Assembly: GCA_046330285.1 (NCBI GenBank)
Contig: JAXLSX010000013.1
Coordinates: forward strand, 19,433 to 83,432
DNA length: 64,000 bases
Reading direction: 5' to 3'
DNA from: RHKX01 sp046330285
GTDB lineage: Bacteria; Actinomycetota; Thermoleophilia; Solirubrobacterales; 70-9
Made by a program: the position numbers and the translations under genes. This document shows positions 34,225-45,000 of the stretch, piece after piece; position 1 is the stretch's first letter, and every line of letters starts with the position of its first letter. Under the pieces are notes generated by a model. That model worked only from the letters and a program-made list of their open reading frames with translations, was not told the origin of the DNA and made no database searches.

Positions 34225-35037
34225 ATGGAAATCGCCGGAAAGCGGGTGCTTCTGACCGGGGCGACGGGAGGGATCGGACGCGCGATCGCGACCGCGCTCG
34301 CCGCCCGTGGTGGAGCGGTCGTCCTCAGCTCCCGCAAGGGCCCCGAGCTCGAGCAGCTCGCGGCGTCGCTTCCCGGCGGCGGCCACTCCGTCGTCGTCTC
34401 CGATCTCGCCGAACCCGGGGCGGCCGAGCGCCTGGCCGCTGACGCGACGGCGGACGGCCCGATCGACATCCTCGTCGCCAACGCGGGGCTACCCGGGTCG
34501 GGTCAGCTCTCCGACTTCAGTGCCGACGAGCTCGCCCGCGCGGTCCGGGTCAACCTCGAGGCGCCGATGATCCTCGCCCACTCGTTGCTGCCGGCGATGG
34601 TCGACCGCCACGACGGCCATCTCATCTTCGTCTCCTCGCTGGCCGGCAAGGCCGCCTCGCCGCGCGCCTCGATCTACAACGGCACGAAGTTCGGGTTGCG
34701 CGGCTTCGCGCTCGCGCTTCGCGAAGACCTTGCCGGCGATGGCTCGGGCGTCGGCGTCTCGGTCGTCATGCCCGGGTTCATCCGCGACGCCGGGATGTTC
34801 GCCGACTCCGGCGCCAAGGTTCCCCCCGGCGTCGGCACCTCGACCCCGGACGAGGTCGCGACGGGAGTGGTCACCGCGATCGAGCGGAACAGGGCCGAGG
34901 TCGCGGTCGCACCGTTGCAGCAGCGGGCGCTGGCCCATTTCGCTCACTGGTTTCCCGGAATCGCGGCGCGCGCGCAGCGGGGCGGCGGCACCAAGGTCGC
35001 CGAGCAACTCGCTCGCGGCCAGACCGACAAGCGCTGA
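34225..35037 (+). CDS. classical short-chain dehydrogenase/reductase
   Basis: 270-residue SDR. The cofactor motif GATGGIGRAIATAL is near the N-terminus, an Arg after the second strand in LSSRKG suggests NADP preference, and the NAG motif is in VANAGLPG. The catalytic Ser lies in IFVSSLAG and the Tyr/Lys pair in IYNGTKFG. The substrate is unknown. It is divergent from the NlpC/P60 transcript. Confidence 0.87.
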   Translation: MEIAGKRVLLTGATGGIGRAIATALAARGGAVVLSSRKGPELEQLAASLPGGGHSVVVSDLAEPGAAERLAADATADGPIDILVANAGLPGSGQLSDFSADELARAVRVNLEAPMILAHSLLPAMVDRHDGHLIFVSSLAGKAASPRASIYNGTKFGLRGFALALREDLAGDGSGVGVSVVMPGFIRDAGMFADSGAKVPPGVGTSTPDEVATGVVTAIERNRAEVAVAPLQQRALAHFAHWFPGIAARAQRGGGTKVAEQLARGQTDKR

Positions 35038-35115
35038 CCCGTACCCACCCCCGATCCGGCTGCGCGACCGACCGGGTAGCGTCATCGCAACCCCTGCACC
35101 AAACCAGGAGACGCC

Positions 35116-35442
35116 ATGAGCAAGGAATCCGACGACCGTCTGCGCGACCTGATCGCCGAGGAGGAGGCCGCCGCGGCCGCCGAGGCCGGCGCGATCGGCG
35201 GGCACACCGACAGTCAGCGCCTCCCGGAGGCCGAGCGGCCGCTGGCCGAGGGCGGGGAGGGGGTCGCCGAGGGGTTCGAGCTCGCCGAGGAGCAGCTGAT
35301 CGAGGCCGCTTCCCACGGCGACAAGCACGGCCATCCGCTCGGCGATCGCTTCCCCGAGGAGGACGCGCGATCGGAGGGGCTTACGATCTACGGCGAGGCG
35401 GACCACGAGAAGACGTCCGAGAAGGAAGACAGCGACGAGTAG
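35116..35442 (+). CDS. acidic 108-residue protein of unknown function
   Basis: Very acidic, Ala/Glu-rich protein with ATG 35116 preceded by AGGAG. It has an N-terminal charged helix (DDRLRDLIAEEEAAAAAEAG) followed by GGHTDSQRLPEAERPLAEGG and a C-terminal part ending in KEDSDE. No catalytic motif, signal peptide or membrane helix is apparent. The composition fits a largely disordered or helical cytosolic protein. It lies 25 nt before aconitase, possibly cotranscribed. I do not recognise the family. Confidence 0.65.
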   Translation: MSKESDDRLRDLIAEEEAAAAAEAGAIGGHTDSQRLPEAERPLAEGGEGVAEGFELAEEQLIEAASHGDKHGHPLGDRFPEEDARSEGLTIYGEADHEKTSEKEDSDE

Positions 35443-35467
35443 CGCCTCCGGGCGGGAAGGAGACGAG

Positions 35468-38278
<2,811 letters not shown>

Positions 38279-38656
38279 CTCTGCGTTAGCGGGATTGCAG
38301 ACCCGGCTTCGATGTAGCAGAATGCAAGTGCAGGTTTCATAAAGCTCGCTCCCGGTTAGTCCCGCCTCCGGGGGCGATCGCGTCGGCATCCCTCCCTGGC
38401 TACCGACGCGCGGGCTGGGGTGCGGGCCGCGCGGACCCCCTGCCTCCCGCGGCCCAAACCCCGGCCCATTTTTTTTGGCGGACTGCGAGGCGTCGGGCTC
38501 GGCGTCATCGGCCGGCTCACGGCCTGAAGGCCGCATCGCCGACCTCTTCCTTGATCCGACGCCTCGCAGCCACGCCAAAAACCGCAGCTCGCGGGCTCGC
38601 TGGGAGTTGCCCCGGCGGGCACGTGCCCGCCGGCCCCGCCTCGTGGAACTAAGCCG
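38279..38656. other. 378-bp convergent intergenic region with inverted repeats
   Basis: No gene seen between the ends of acnA and the SRPBCC gene. It holds an approximately 25-bp imperfect inverted repeat (38472-38496 and 38556-38581) with a 59-nt centre, whose arms read GGCGGACTGCGAGGCGTCGG and its complement with two or three mismatches. A small GGCC-TGAA-GGCC hairpin sits in the loop. A perfect 22-bp palindrome with arms CCGGCGGGCAC / GTGCCCGCCGG lies at 38612-38633. The T8 run (38469-38476) comes before, not after, the stem, so it is not a simple plus-strand terminator. It may be a bidirectional terminator or a small mobile repeat. Confidence 0.6.
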
Positions 38657-39082
38657 TCAGCCGATCTTCGAAGAGGCGGACGCCAGGCCCTTGGTGATGT
38701 TCTTCTTCAAGCCCTGGGCGATGATCACGTCCAGGCCCGGGAGCTTCGAGGCGAACGAGATCTCGTAGTGGAGGTGGGTCTTGTCCCCCTCCTTGGTGAA
38801 GCGCATCTCGCCGTGGTGGCCCTTGAGCGGGGAGCCCTTGGTGATCTCGTAGGCGATCAGCTCGTTCGGGGTGAACTCGGTGACCGTCTCCTCGAAGGGC
38901 GGGAACGGGCCGACCTTGAGCTCGCGGGCCGAGCCGACGCCGTTGCGGTTGCCGTCGGTGCCGTTCTTGAGCCGGGTCACCTTGGCGCCGAAGAGGTCGG
39001 CGAGGTTCTCGTGCTCGGAGAGGTACGCGAAGACCTGCTCGATGGGCTGGCTGTAGTCCTGGTCGAAGATGAGGCGCTGCAT
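38657..39082 (-). CDS. SRPBCC (START-like) small ligand-binding protein
   Basis: 141 residues from ATG 39082; the frame is open to 39154, but the Arg-rich extension is not part of the fold. YSQPIEQVFAYLSEHENLADLFG is the typical first strand-helix of SRPBCC polyketide-cyclase-like proteins, followed by TEFTPNELIAYEI and a long C-terminal helix. These proteins bind hydrophobic ligands; ligand unknown. It lies 13 nt downstream of the DUF3817 gene and is probably cotranscribed. Confidence 0.8.
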   Translation of the reverse strand: MQRLIFDQDYSQPIEQVFAYLSEHENLADLFGAKVTRLKNGTDGNRNGVGSARELKVGPFPPFEETVTEFTPNELIAYEITKGSPLKGHHGEMRFTKEGDKTHLHYEISFASKLPGLDVIIAQGLKKNITKGLASASSKIG

Positions 39083-39095
39083 GGCGGGAATCCAA

Positions 39096-39467
39096 TCAGG
39101 TTCCGACGGGAGTCCGTTCGTCGGTCCCCGCCTCGGCCTTCGCGCTGCCGCCACGGCGCTCGATCCACTCGATGCCGGCGACGCTGCCGACCGGGCCGAC
39201 CGGGGTCAGCGTCGCGGCGAAGAGCCAGAAGGGCGCCTCGCGGCGGAGGATCGCGACCCAGAGCAGCAGGCAGAGCGCGATGTAGCCGATCCCGTGCGCC
39301 ATCCCGAAGAGGAAGGTCGGCCCCTCGAGTCCGGGGGCCAGCCAGACGACGAGCAGGCCCATGAAGATCGCCAGCTCGACGAACGAGGCGCGCTTGACCC
39401 AGATCCAGAGAGGCCCCGGGGCGCGGGGCCGGAACTCGCGCTCGCCTGCGGTGGCTGCGTCGGTCAC
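39096..39467 (-). CDS. DUF3817 integral membrane protein
   Basis: 123-residue membrane protein with three helices. The central GMAHGIGYIALCLLLWVA and FWLFAATLTPVGPVGSVAG segments are diagnostic of DUF3817 (YdzA-like). The function is unknown. It starts at GTG 39467 without an obvious Shine-Dalgarno. First gene of a likely two-gene unit with the SRPBCC protein. Confidence 0.8.
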   Translation of the reverse strand: MTDAATAGEREFRPRAPGPLWIWVKRASFVELAIFMGLLVVWLAPGLEGPTFLFGMAHGIGYIALCLLLWVAILRREAPFWLFAATLTPVGPVGSVAGIEWIERRGGSAKAEAGTDERTPVGT

Positions 39468-39590
39468 GGCCGGGAGGCTAGATCACGGCCACCGCCGGCC
39501 CGCGACCCCTACGCGGTGCACAAGCCGCCGCGGGGAATCCTGGACACGAGTACATGTGAGCGCTGTCGACCGCGCGGCAGACTGCGGTCC

Positions 39591-39794
39591 ATGCAGAGTT
39601 CCTCCAATTCGAGGATCGGAGAACGGGCCATCTCCCGGGCTCGCGATGCGAGGCGTGGTTTCGTGGGACACGCGCCGCGCGTCTCGTGTCCCGACTGTGG
39701 GACCGGGCGCAGTCAGGTCTGCGCCAAGGATCCCTGCACGGTCTGTGGCGCCGTCCCCGCGGCGTTGATCGGCAGGGCAGCGGTCTCCGGCTGA
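39591..39794 (+). CDS. possible 67-residue zinc-ribbon protein
   Basis: Short frame from ATG 39591. The C-terminal half has CPDCGTGRSQVCAKDPC-TVCG: two CxxC knuckles 16 residues apart, as in small zinc ribbons. The N-terminal half is Arg/Ser-rich. No good ribosome site is visible, which lowers confidence. A perfect 14-bp hairpin begins 28 nt after the stop and would be a natural terminator for a short transcript. I do not recognise a family. Confidence 0.4.
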   Translation: MQSSSNSRIGERAISRARDARRGFVGHAPRVSCPDCGTGRSQVCAKDPCTVCGAVPAALIGRAAVSG

Positions 39795-39822
39795 CCCGGA
39801 CTCCTCTCTCCCGTGGGTGCCT

Positions 39823-39856
39823 CAGAGGGCGCCGGACCTCCATCCGGCGCCCTCTG
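39823..39856 (+). terminator. strong hairpin between the zinc-ribbon frame and the MFS gene
   Basis: Perfect 14-bp stem CAGAGGGCGCCGGA (39823-39836) / TCCGGCGCCCTCTG (39843-39856) with loop CCTCCA. No U-run follows. It probably ends transcription before the MFS promoter. Confidence 0.6.
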
Positions 39857-39910
39857 TGCGTTCGAGCCAGGTCCACGCTCGTCCACTCGGAGACAGTTGC
39901 ACGCAAGATG

Positions 39911-39936
39911 ATCTGCTACGGATCTATCTGCTACGG
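39911..39936 (+). promoter_or_regulatory. direct repeat in the MFS exporter promoter
   Basis: Two identical 11-mers ATCTGCTACGG at 39911-39921 and 39926-39936 (15-bp period), 34 nt before the MFS ATG. Candidate regulator or sigma binding region. The second is followed by TACG, and GGTACG also occurs at the MarR promoter. Confidence 0.45.
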
Positions 39937-39969
39937 TACGACCGGAACGCGAAAACAGGGAGCTGACGA

Positions 39970-41490
39970 ATGACTACGGAATCGACGACGGCATTGGGCG
40001 CAACCGCAGCGAGCGATGAGCCGGCGGACGCGAAGCGGCGCTGGCTGACGCTCTACGTCCTCTGCGCCGGAATGCTCATGATCATCCTCGACGGGACGAT
40101 CGTGAACGTCGCCCTGCCCTCGATCCAGGACGACCTCGGCTTCTCCCAGTCGAGCCTGGCATGGGTCGTCAATGCCTACCTGATCCCGTTCGGCGGGCTG
40201 TTGCTTCTCGCTGGACGCCTCGGCGACCTGATTAGCCGCAGGACGATCTTCCTCACCGGCCTCGGCGTCTTCGTCGCCGCCTCGCTCCTCTGCGGCATCG
40301 CCACCAGCCAGGGGATGCTCGTCGGAGCCCGGTTCGTCCAGGGCATCGGCGGCGCGATGGCGTCGGCGGGGATCCTCGGGATGATCGTGACGATGTTCCC
40401 GGAGCAGCCGGAGCAGGCGAAGGCGATCGGCGTCTACAGCTTCGTCGCCTCGGCCGGCGCCTCGATCGGCCTCCTCGCGGGCGGCATCCTGACCGAGGCG
40501 ATCTCCTGGCACTGGATCTTCTTCGTCAATCTGCCGATCGGCTTCCTGACCGCCGTGCTGGCCTACCGCCTGCTCGAGCGCGATCGCGGCATCGGCCTCG
40601 GCCACGGCGCCGACGTGCCCGGTGCGGCTCTGATCACGAGTTCGCTGATGCTCGGCGTCTACACGATCGTCGAAGCCGCGGACTACGGCTGGGGGTCGGC
40701 GCGGACGCTGATCCTCGGTGCCGTCTCAGCGCTGCTGCTTGCCGGGTTCGTCCTCCGCGAGCACCGGACCACGAATCCGCTCGCGCCGCTGCGGATCTTC
40801 CGCTCCCGGAACGTGACCGGCGCCAACGCCGTCCAGATCCTGATGGTCGCCGGCCTGTTCGGCATGTTCTTCCTCGGCGCGCTCTACCTGCAGCGGGTCC
40901 TCGGTTACGACCCGGTCGAAGTCGGGCTCGCATTCCTGCCGACGTCGGTCGGGATCGGCGCGTTCTCGTTCAAGGTGTCGCCGGCCTTGGTCACCCGCTT
41001 CGGCGGCCGGCCGGTGCTGCTGTCCGGCCTGGTCTTCGTCGCCGCCGGACTGGCGTTGTTCACCCAGGTGCCGGTCGACGGCAGCTACGTCAGCGACGTG
41101 CTGCCGACCGTCCTGTTGTTCGGCATCGGCGCCGGGCTGGCGTTCCCCGCCCTGGTCACCCTGGCGATGTCGGGGGCGACGCAGAGTGATGCCGGCCTGG
41201 CATCGGGCCTCGTCAACACGACCCAGCAGGTCGGCGGGGCTCTCGGGCTCGCGGTGCTGGCGACTCTGTCGGCATCCCGGACCGAAGACCTGGTCGCCAG
41301 CGGCACGAACTCGGCCCAGGCCCTGACCGACGGCTACCGGCTCGCCTTCTTCGTCGGCCTCGGTTTCATCGTGGCGGCGATCGCCGTCACGGCCCTGGTC
41401 CTCCGGCCCGAGCCGAAGCCGGAGGAGGCCGCCGAGCCCGCCGGGTCGTTCGACCCGAACCACGAGTTCGCCTTCGAAGAGGGGAGCTGA
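39970..41490 (+). CDS. DHA2-family (EmrB/QacA) MFS drug exporter
   Basis: 506-residue proton-coupled exporter with about 14 transmembrane helices. Motif A is GRLGDLISRR, DHA2 motif D1 near helix 1 is LDGTIVNVALPSIQ, and motif C in helix 5 is GASIGLLAGGILTE with the following SWHWIFFVNLPIG. GGGAGC precedes the ATG. It is convergent with a MarR regulator (7-nt gap), the usual pairing for efflux control. Substrates cannot be predicted. Confidence 0.92.
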   Translation: MTTESTTALGATAASDEPADAKRRWLTLYVLCAGMLMIILDGTIVNVALPSIQDDLGFSQSSLAWVVNAYLIPFGGLLLLAGRLGDLISRRTIFLTGLGVFVAASLLCGIATSQGMLVGARFVQGIGGAMASAGILGMIVTMFPEQPEQAKAIGVYSFVASAGASIGLLAGGILTEAISWHWIFFVNLPIGFLTAVLAYRLLERDRGIGLGHGADVPGAALITSSLMLGVYTIVEAADYGWGSARTLILGAVSALLLAGFVLREHRTTNPLAPLRIFRSRNVTGANAVQILMVAGLFGMFFLGALYLQRVLGYDPVEVGLAFLPTSVGIGAFSFKVSPALVTRFGGRPVLLSGLVFVAAGLALFTQVPVDGSYVSDVLPTVLLFGIGAGLAFPALVTLAMSGATQSDAGLASGLVNTTQQVGGALGLAVLATLSASRTEDLVASGTNSAQALTDGYRLAFFVGLGFIVAAIAVTALVLRPEPKPEEAAEPAGSFDPNHEFAFEEGS

Positions 41491-41497
41491 GCGGGGT

Positions 41498-41998
41498 TCA
41501 GTCGCGCCGGCGCACGGCGCGGCTGCACTCCGCCGGCTCCGCGAGGCGATCGCCGACCAGCGTCAGCAGGCCGCTCATCAGACCTTTGCGCTGAGCGGCG
41601 GGAAGCGAGTCGAGGATCTCCTCCTGGAGGTCGGCGACGATCCGCTTCGCCTCCTCGGCCTTGGCCGCTCCCTCTCGGGTGACCCGGATGATCCGGGCGC
41701 GGCGGTCGGTGGGGGAGGGGACGCGCTCGACGAGACCGGCCGCCTCGAGCTCGTCGACGCTGGTGACCATCGTCGTCTTGTCGAGGCCGACCGTCTGCGC
41801 GATCTCGGTCTGGGTCAACTCCCCCTCCATGGCCGTCTGGATCACGCAGAAGTTCCGGGGGTAGAGCCCGATGCCCTCGAGTCGCGAGGTCATCTCGGTC
41901 GTCATCGCGTGATTGGCCTGCGAGAGGAGCCAGCCGAGGTTGGCGCAGAGCGGCGTCGATTCGATGCCGGTGGGACGCTCCTTGACCGCTGATTCCAT
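41498..41998 (-). CDS. MarR-family transcriptional regulator
   Basis: 166 residues with the MarR winged helix. The recognition region is LTQTEIAQTVGLDKTTMVTSVDELEAAGLVER, quoted here in two overlapping parts: LTQTEIAQTVGLDKTT and MVTSVDELEAAGLVER. The wing is SPTDRRARIIRVT with the conserved DxR. The mRNA is probably leaderless: -10 TACGCT ends 6 nt before the ATG. It likely represses itself and the convergent MFS exporter. Confidence 0.9.
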   Translation of the reverse strand: MESAVKERPTGIESTPLCANLGWLLSQANHAMTTEMTSRLEGIGLYPRNFCVIQTAMEGELTQTEIAQTVGLDKTTMVTSVDELEAAGLVERVPSPTDRRARIIRVTREGAAKAEEAKRIVADLQEEILDSLPAAQRKGLMSGLLTLVGDRLAEPAECSRAVRRRD

Positions 41999-42033
41999 GC
42001 GTACAGCGTACCAGGACTAGTCCGCGGAACAAA
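41999..42033 (-). promoter_or_regulatory. marR promoter with palindromic operator, probably leaderless
   Basis: On the minus strand, -35-like TTTGTT (42033-42028), 17-nt spacer, -10 TACGCT (42010-42005), then the ATG at 41998. A perfect palindrome GGACTAGTCC (42014-42023) lies in the spacer, an ideal site for autorepression. GGTACGC/TGTACGC tandem 7-mers abut the start codon. Confidence 0.55.
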
Positions 42034-42052
42034 CTTTCTGCAAGCGGACGAT

Positions 42053-45000
42053 CTACGCCGTCAGCGCCGTGAGGACGATCCGCTCCTGCTCGGTGCGGTG
42101 CGCCGCCGGGTAGCCCTCGGAGGGGCTCGCCCGCTCGGGGCGGCCGACGTAGCGGACCGGGACGTCGGTCTCGATCGCTTCCGGCAGGCGCCAGCGCATC
42201 GAGGGCCAGCAGCCCATGTTCGCCGGCTCCTCCTGGACCCACACGACCTCTTCGAGATTCGGGTATCCGGCGACGAGCTCGGCGATGTAGCTCTTCGGGA
42301 AGGGATAGATCAGCTCGGTGCGGGCGATCGCGACGGAGGTCGCGTCGGCACGGCGGTCATGACCCTCGAGGTCGTAGTAGACCCGGCCCGAGCAGAGCAG
42401 CAGGCGCTTGATCTCGTCGCGTCGCTGCGAGGCGTTCGGGTCGTCGATCACGTACTTGAAGGTGCCCTCGGTCAGGTCGCTCAGCTTCGAGGCGGCGTCA
42501 CCGAGCCGGAGCAGGCCCTTCGGGGTGAAGACGACCATCGGGCGCGCCTTCTTGATCCGGGCCTGGCGGCGCAGCAGGTGGAAGTACTGGGCGGCGGTCG
42601 TCGGGTTGGCGAGCCGCATGTTGCCCTCGGCGCCGAGCTGCAGGAAGCGCTCGATCCGGGCGCTCGAGTGCTCGGGCCCGGCCCCCTCGTAACCGTGGGG
42701 GAGGAGCAGCGTCAGGCGCGTGGTCTGGCCCCACTTCGACTCGCCGGCGGCGATGAACTGGTCGATGATCACCTGGGCGGAGTTGTCGAAGTCGCCGAAC
42801 TGCGCCTCCCAGAGGATCAGGCTCTCCGGCGAGGCGGCGGCGTAGCCGTACTCGAATCCGAGCGCCGCGTTCTCCGAGAGCGGGCTGTTGTGGATCTCGA
42901 ACGGCGCCAGCGCGCCCGACAGGTTCTGGATCGGCGCGTAGGTGAGTCCGGTCTTCTCGTCGTGGAGGACGAGGTGGCGGTTTGAGAACGTCCCGCGGCG
43001 CGTGTCCTGGCCGGTCAGGCGGATGTGGGTGCCCTCGGTCAGCAGCGACGCGAACGCGAGCGCCTCGGCGTGCGCGAACTCGATCGGCCCGTCGTCGAGG
43101 ATCTCGACCCGGCGGTCCAGCGGCTTGCGGAGCTTGCGATGGACGGTGAAGCTGTCGGGGAAGCGGATCAGCTCCTCGTTCAGGGTCCGGATCCGCTTCT
43201 CGGAGACCTTGGTCTCGACGGCCGGGCTCTTCGACCGGTCGAGCTCGCCGGTGCCGCCGGTGATCGTCGGGTCCTCGAACTCGCCGGCCTCGATCTTCGA
43301 GCGCAGCGACTTGAGGATGCCGCTGAGCTCCTCGCGGCGCTCGTCGCCGTCGGCGCCGACCTCCTCGATCGTGACCGTGCCCTCGTCCGTGAGCTTCTTG
43401 GCGTAGAGCTCGCTGATCGGGGGGTGCTTCTTGATCTTCGCCGCCTGCTCGGGCTGGGTGTAGGCGGGCTCGTCGGTCTCATTGTGGCCGTAGCGCCGGT
43501 AGCCGATCAGGTCGATCACGACGTCGCGGGCGAACTTGGCGCGGTAGGCCATCGCGAGCCGGATCGCGGCGATGCAGTTCTCGACGTCGTCGGCGTTGAC
43601 GTGGATGATCGGGACGTTGAATCCCTTCGCCATGTCGGCGGCGTACGGGGTCGAGCGGCCGTCCTTCGGATCGGTCGTGAAGCCCACCTGGTTGTCCTGG
43701 ATGATGTGGATCGTGCCGCCGGTGGCGTAGCCCTCGAGCGACTGCAGGTTGAGCGTCTCGGCGACCACGCCCTGACCGGGGAACGCGGCGTCGCCGTGAA
43801 GCAGGAGCGGGACCGCGACCTTCGTGTCGTGGTGCATCTGCGGGCCGGCGTGCTCGGTCTGCGCGGCGCGGGCGCCGCCGGTGACGACCGGGTCGACGAA
43901 CTCGAGGTGGGAGGGGTTCGGGTAGAGGCGCATCCGGACGTCGCCCTCGGGCGATTCGAACAGGCCCTCGGCGCCGTGGTGGTACTTGACGTCGCCGGTG
44001 CCGCCGTGGCGGAGCGCGTCCGTCCGCTTGACGGCGTCGAGCGCCTTCGCTCCCTCGAACTCGGCCATGATCGACTCGAGCGAGCGGCCGAGGTTGTGCG
44101 TCAGCACCGAGAGGCGACCGCGATGGGCCATGCCGATCACGACCTGCTCGCCGCCGTCCTTGCGGGCGATCGTGGCCAGCTCGTCGATCATCGGGACGGT
44201 CGCGTCGAGCCCCTCGATCGAGAACATCTTCTGACCGAGGTAGGCCTTCTGGAGGAAGCGCTCGAACTCGAACACCTCGATCAGGCGCCGCAGCAGGCTC
44301 CGCTTCTCGGTCTTGTCGAGCGGCTTGCGATGAGCGCCGGTCTCGATCATCTCGCGCAGCCAGACCCGCTGCTGATGCGAGGAGAGGTGCTCGATCTGGT
44401 AGCCGATCGTGCCGCAGTAGGCGTCGCGCATCCGCGGCAGCGCGTCGAGCAGCGTCTCGCCGGGCACGCCGATCCGGAGGATGGATGCCGGGATCTGGCC
44501 CATCAGCTCCGGCGTCAGGTTCAGGTTCTTGGGCTCGAGCGCCGGGTCGCCCTTGCCGTCGCCGCCGAGCGGGTTCAGCGTCGCCGAGAGGTGGCCGTGG
44601 GTGCGGTAGGCCTTGAGCAGCGAGGTCGCCGCCTGGACCGCCTGCAGCAGCTCCTCGCTGGGCGGCGCCTGCACCGAGCTTGGCGGCGCGGTCGTGGTCG
44701 AAGCCGCGGCGAGGGGCGGAGCCGAGGCCGAGGCGGGGTGGGCCTTGGTGACCGTCGAAGGCTCGACGCCGAGCGAGCGGGCGACGTTCTCGTAGAACTC
44801 GTCGTTGCCGGTGAGGAGCTCGTCGATCCGGCGCAGGAAGGAGCCCGACTCGGCCCCCTGGATGATCCGGTGGTCGTAGGTGGACGTCATCGTCATCACC
44901 TTCGATACGCCGAGGGTCTTGAGGCGCTCGGGCAGCGAGTTCGACCACTCCGGCGGGTAGGCGATCGAGCCGGTGGCGACGATCGTGCCCTGGCCGGTCA

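Noticed and set aside
38469..38476. T8 run as an intrinsic terminator for acnA
   Set aside because: The run precedes the stem on the plus strand instead of following it.
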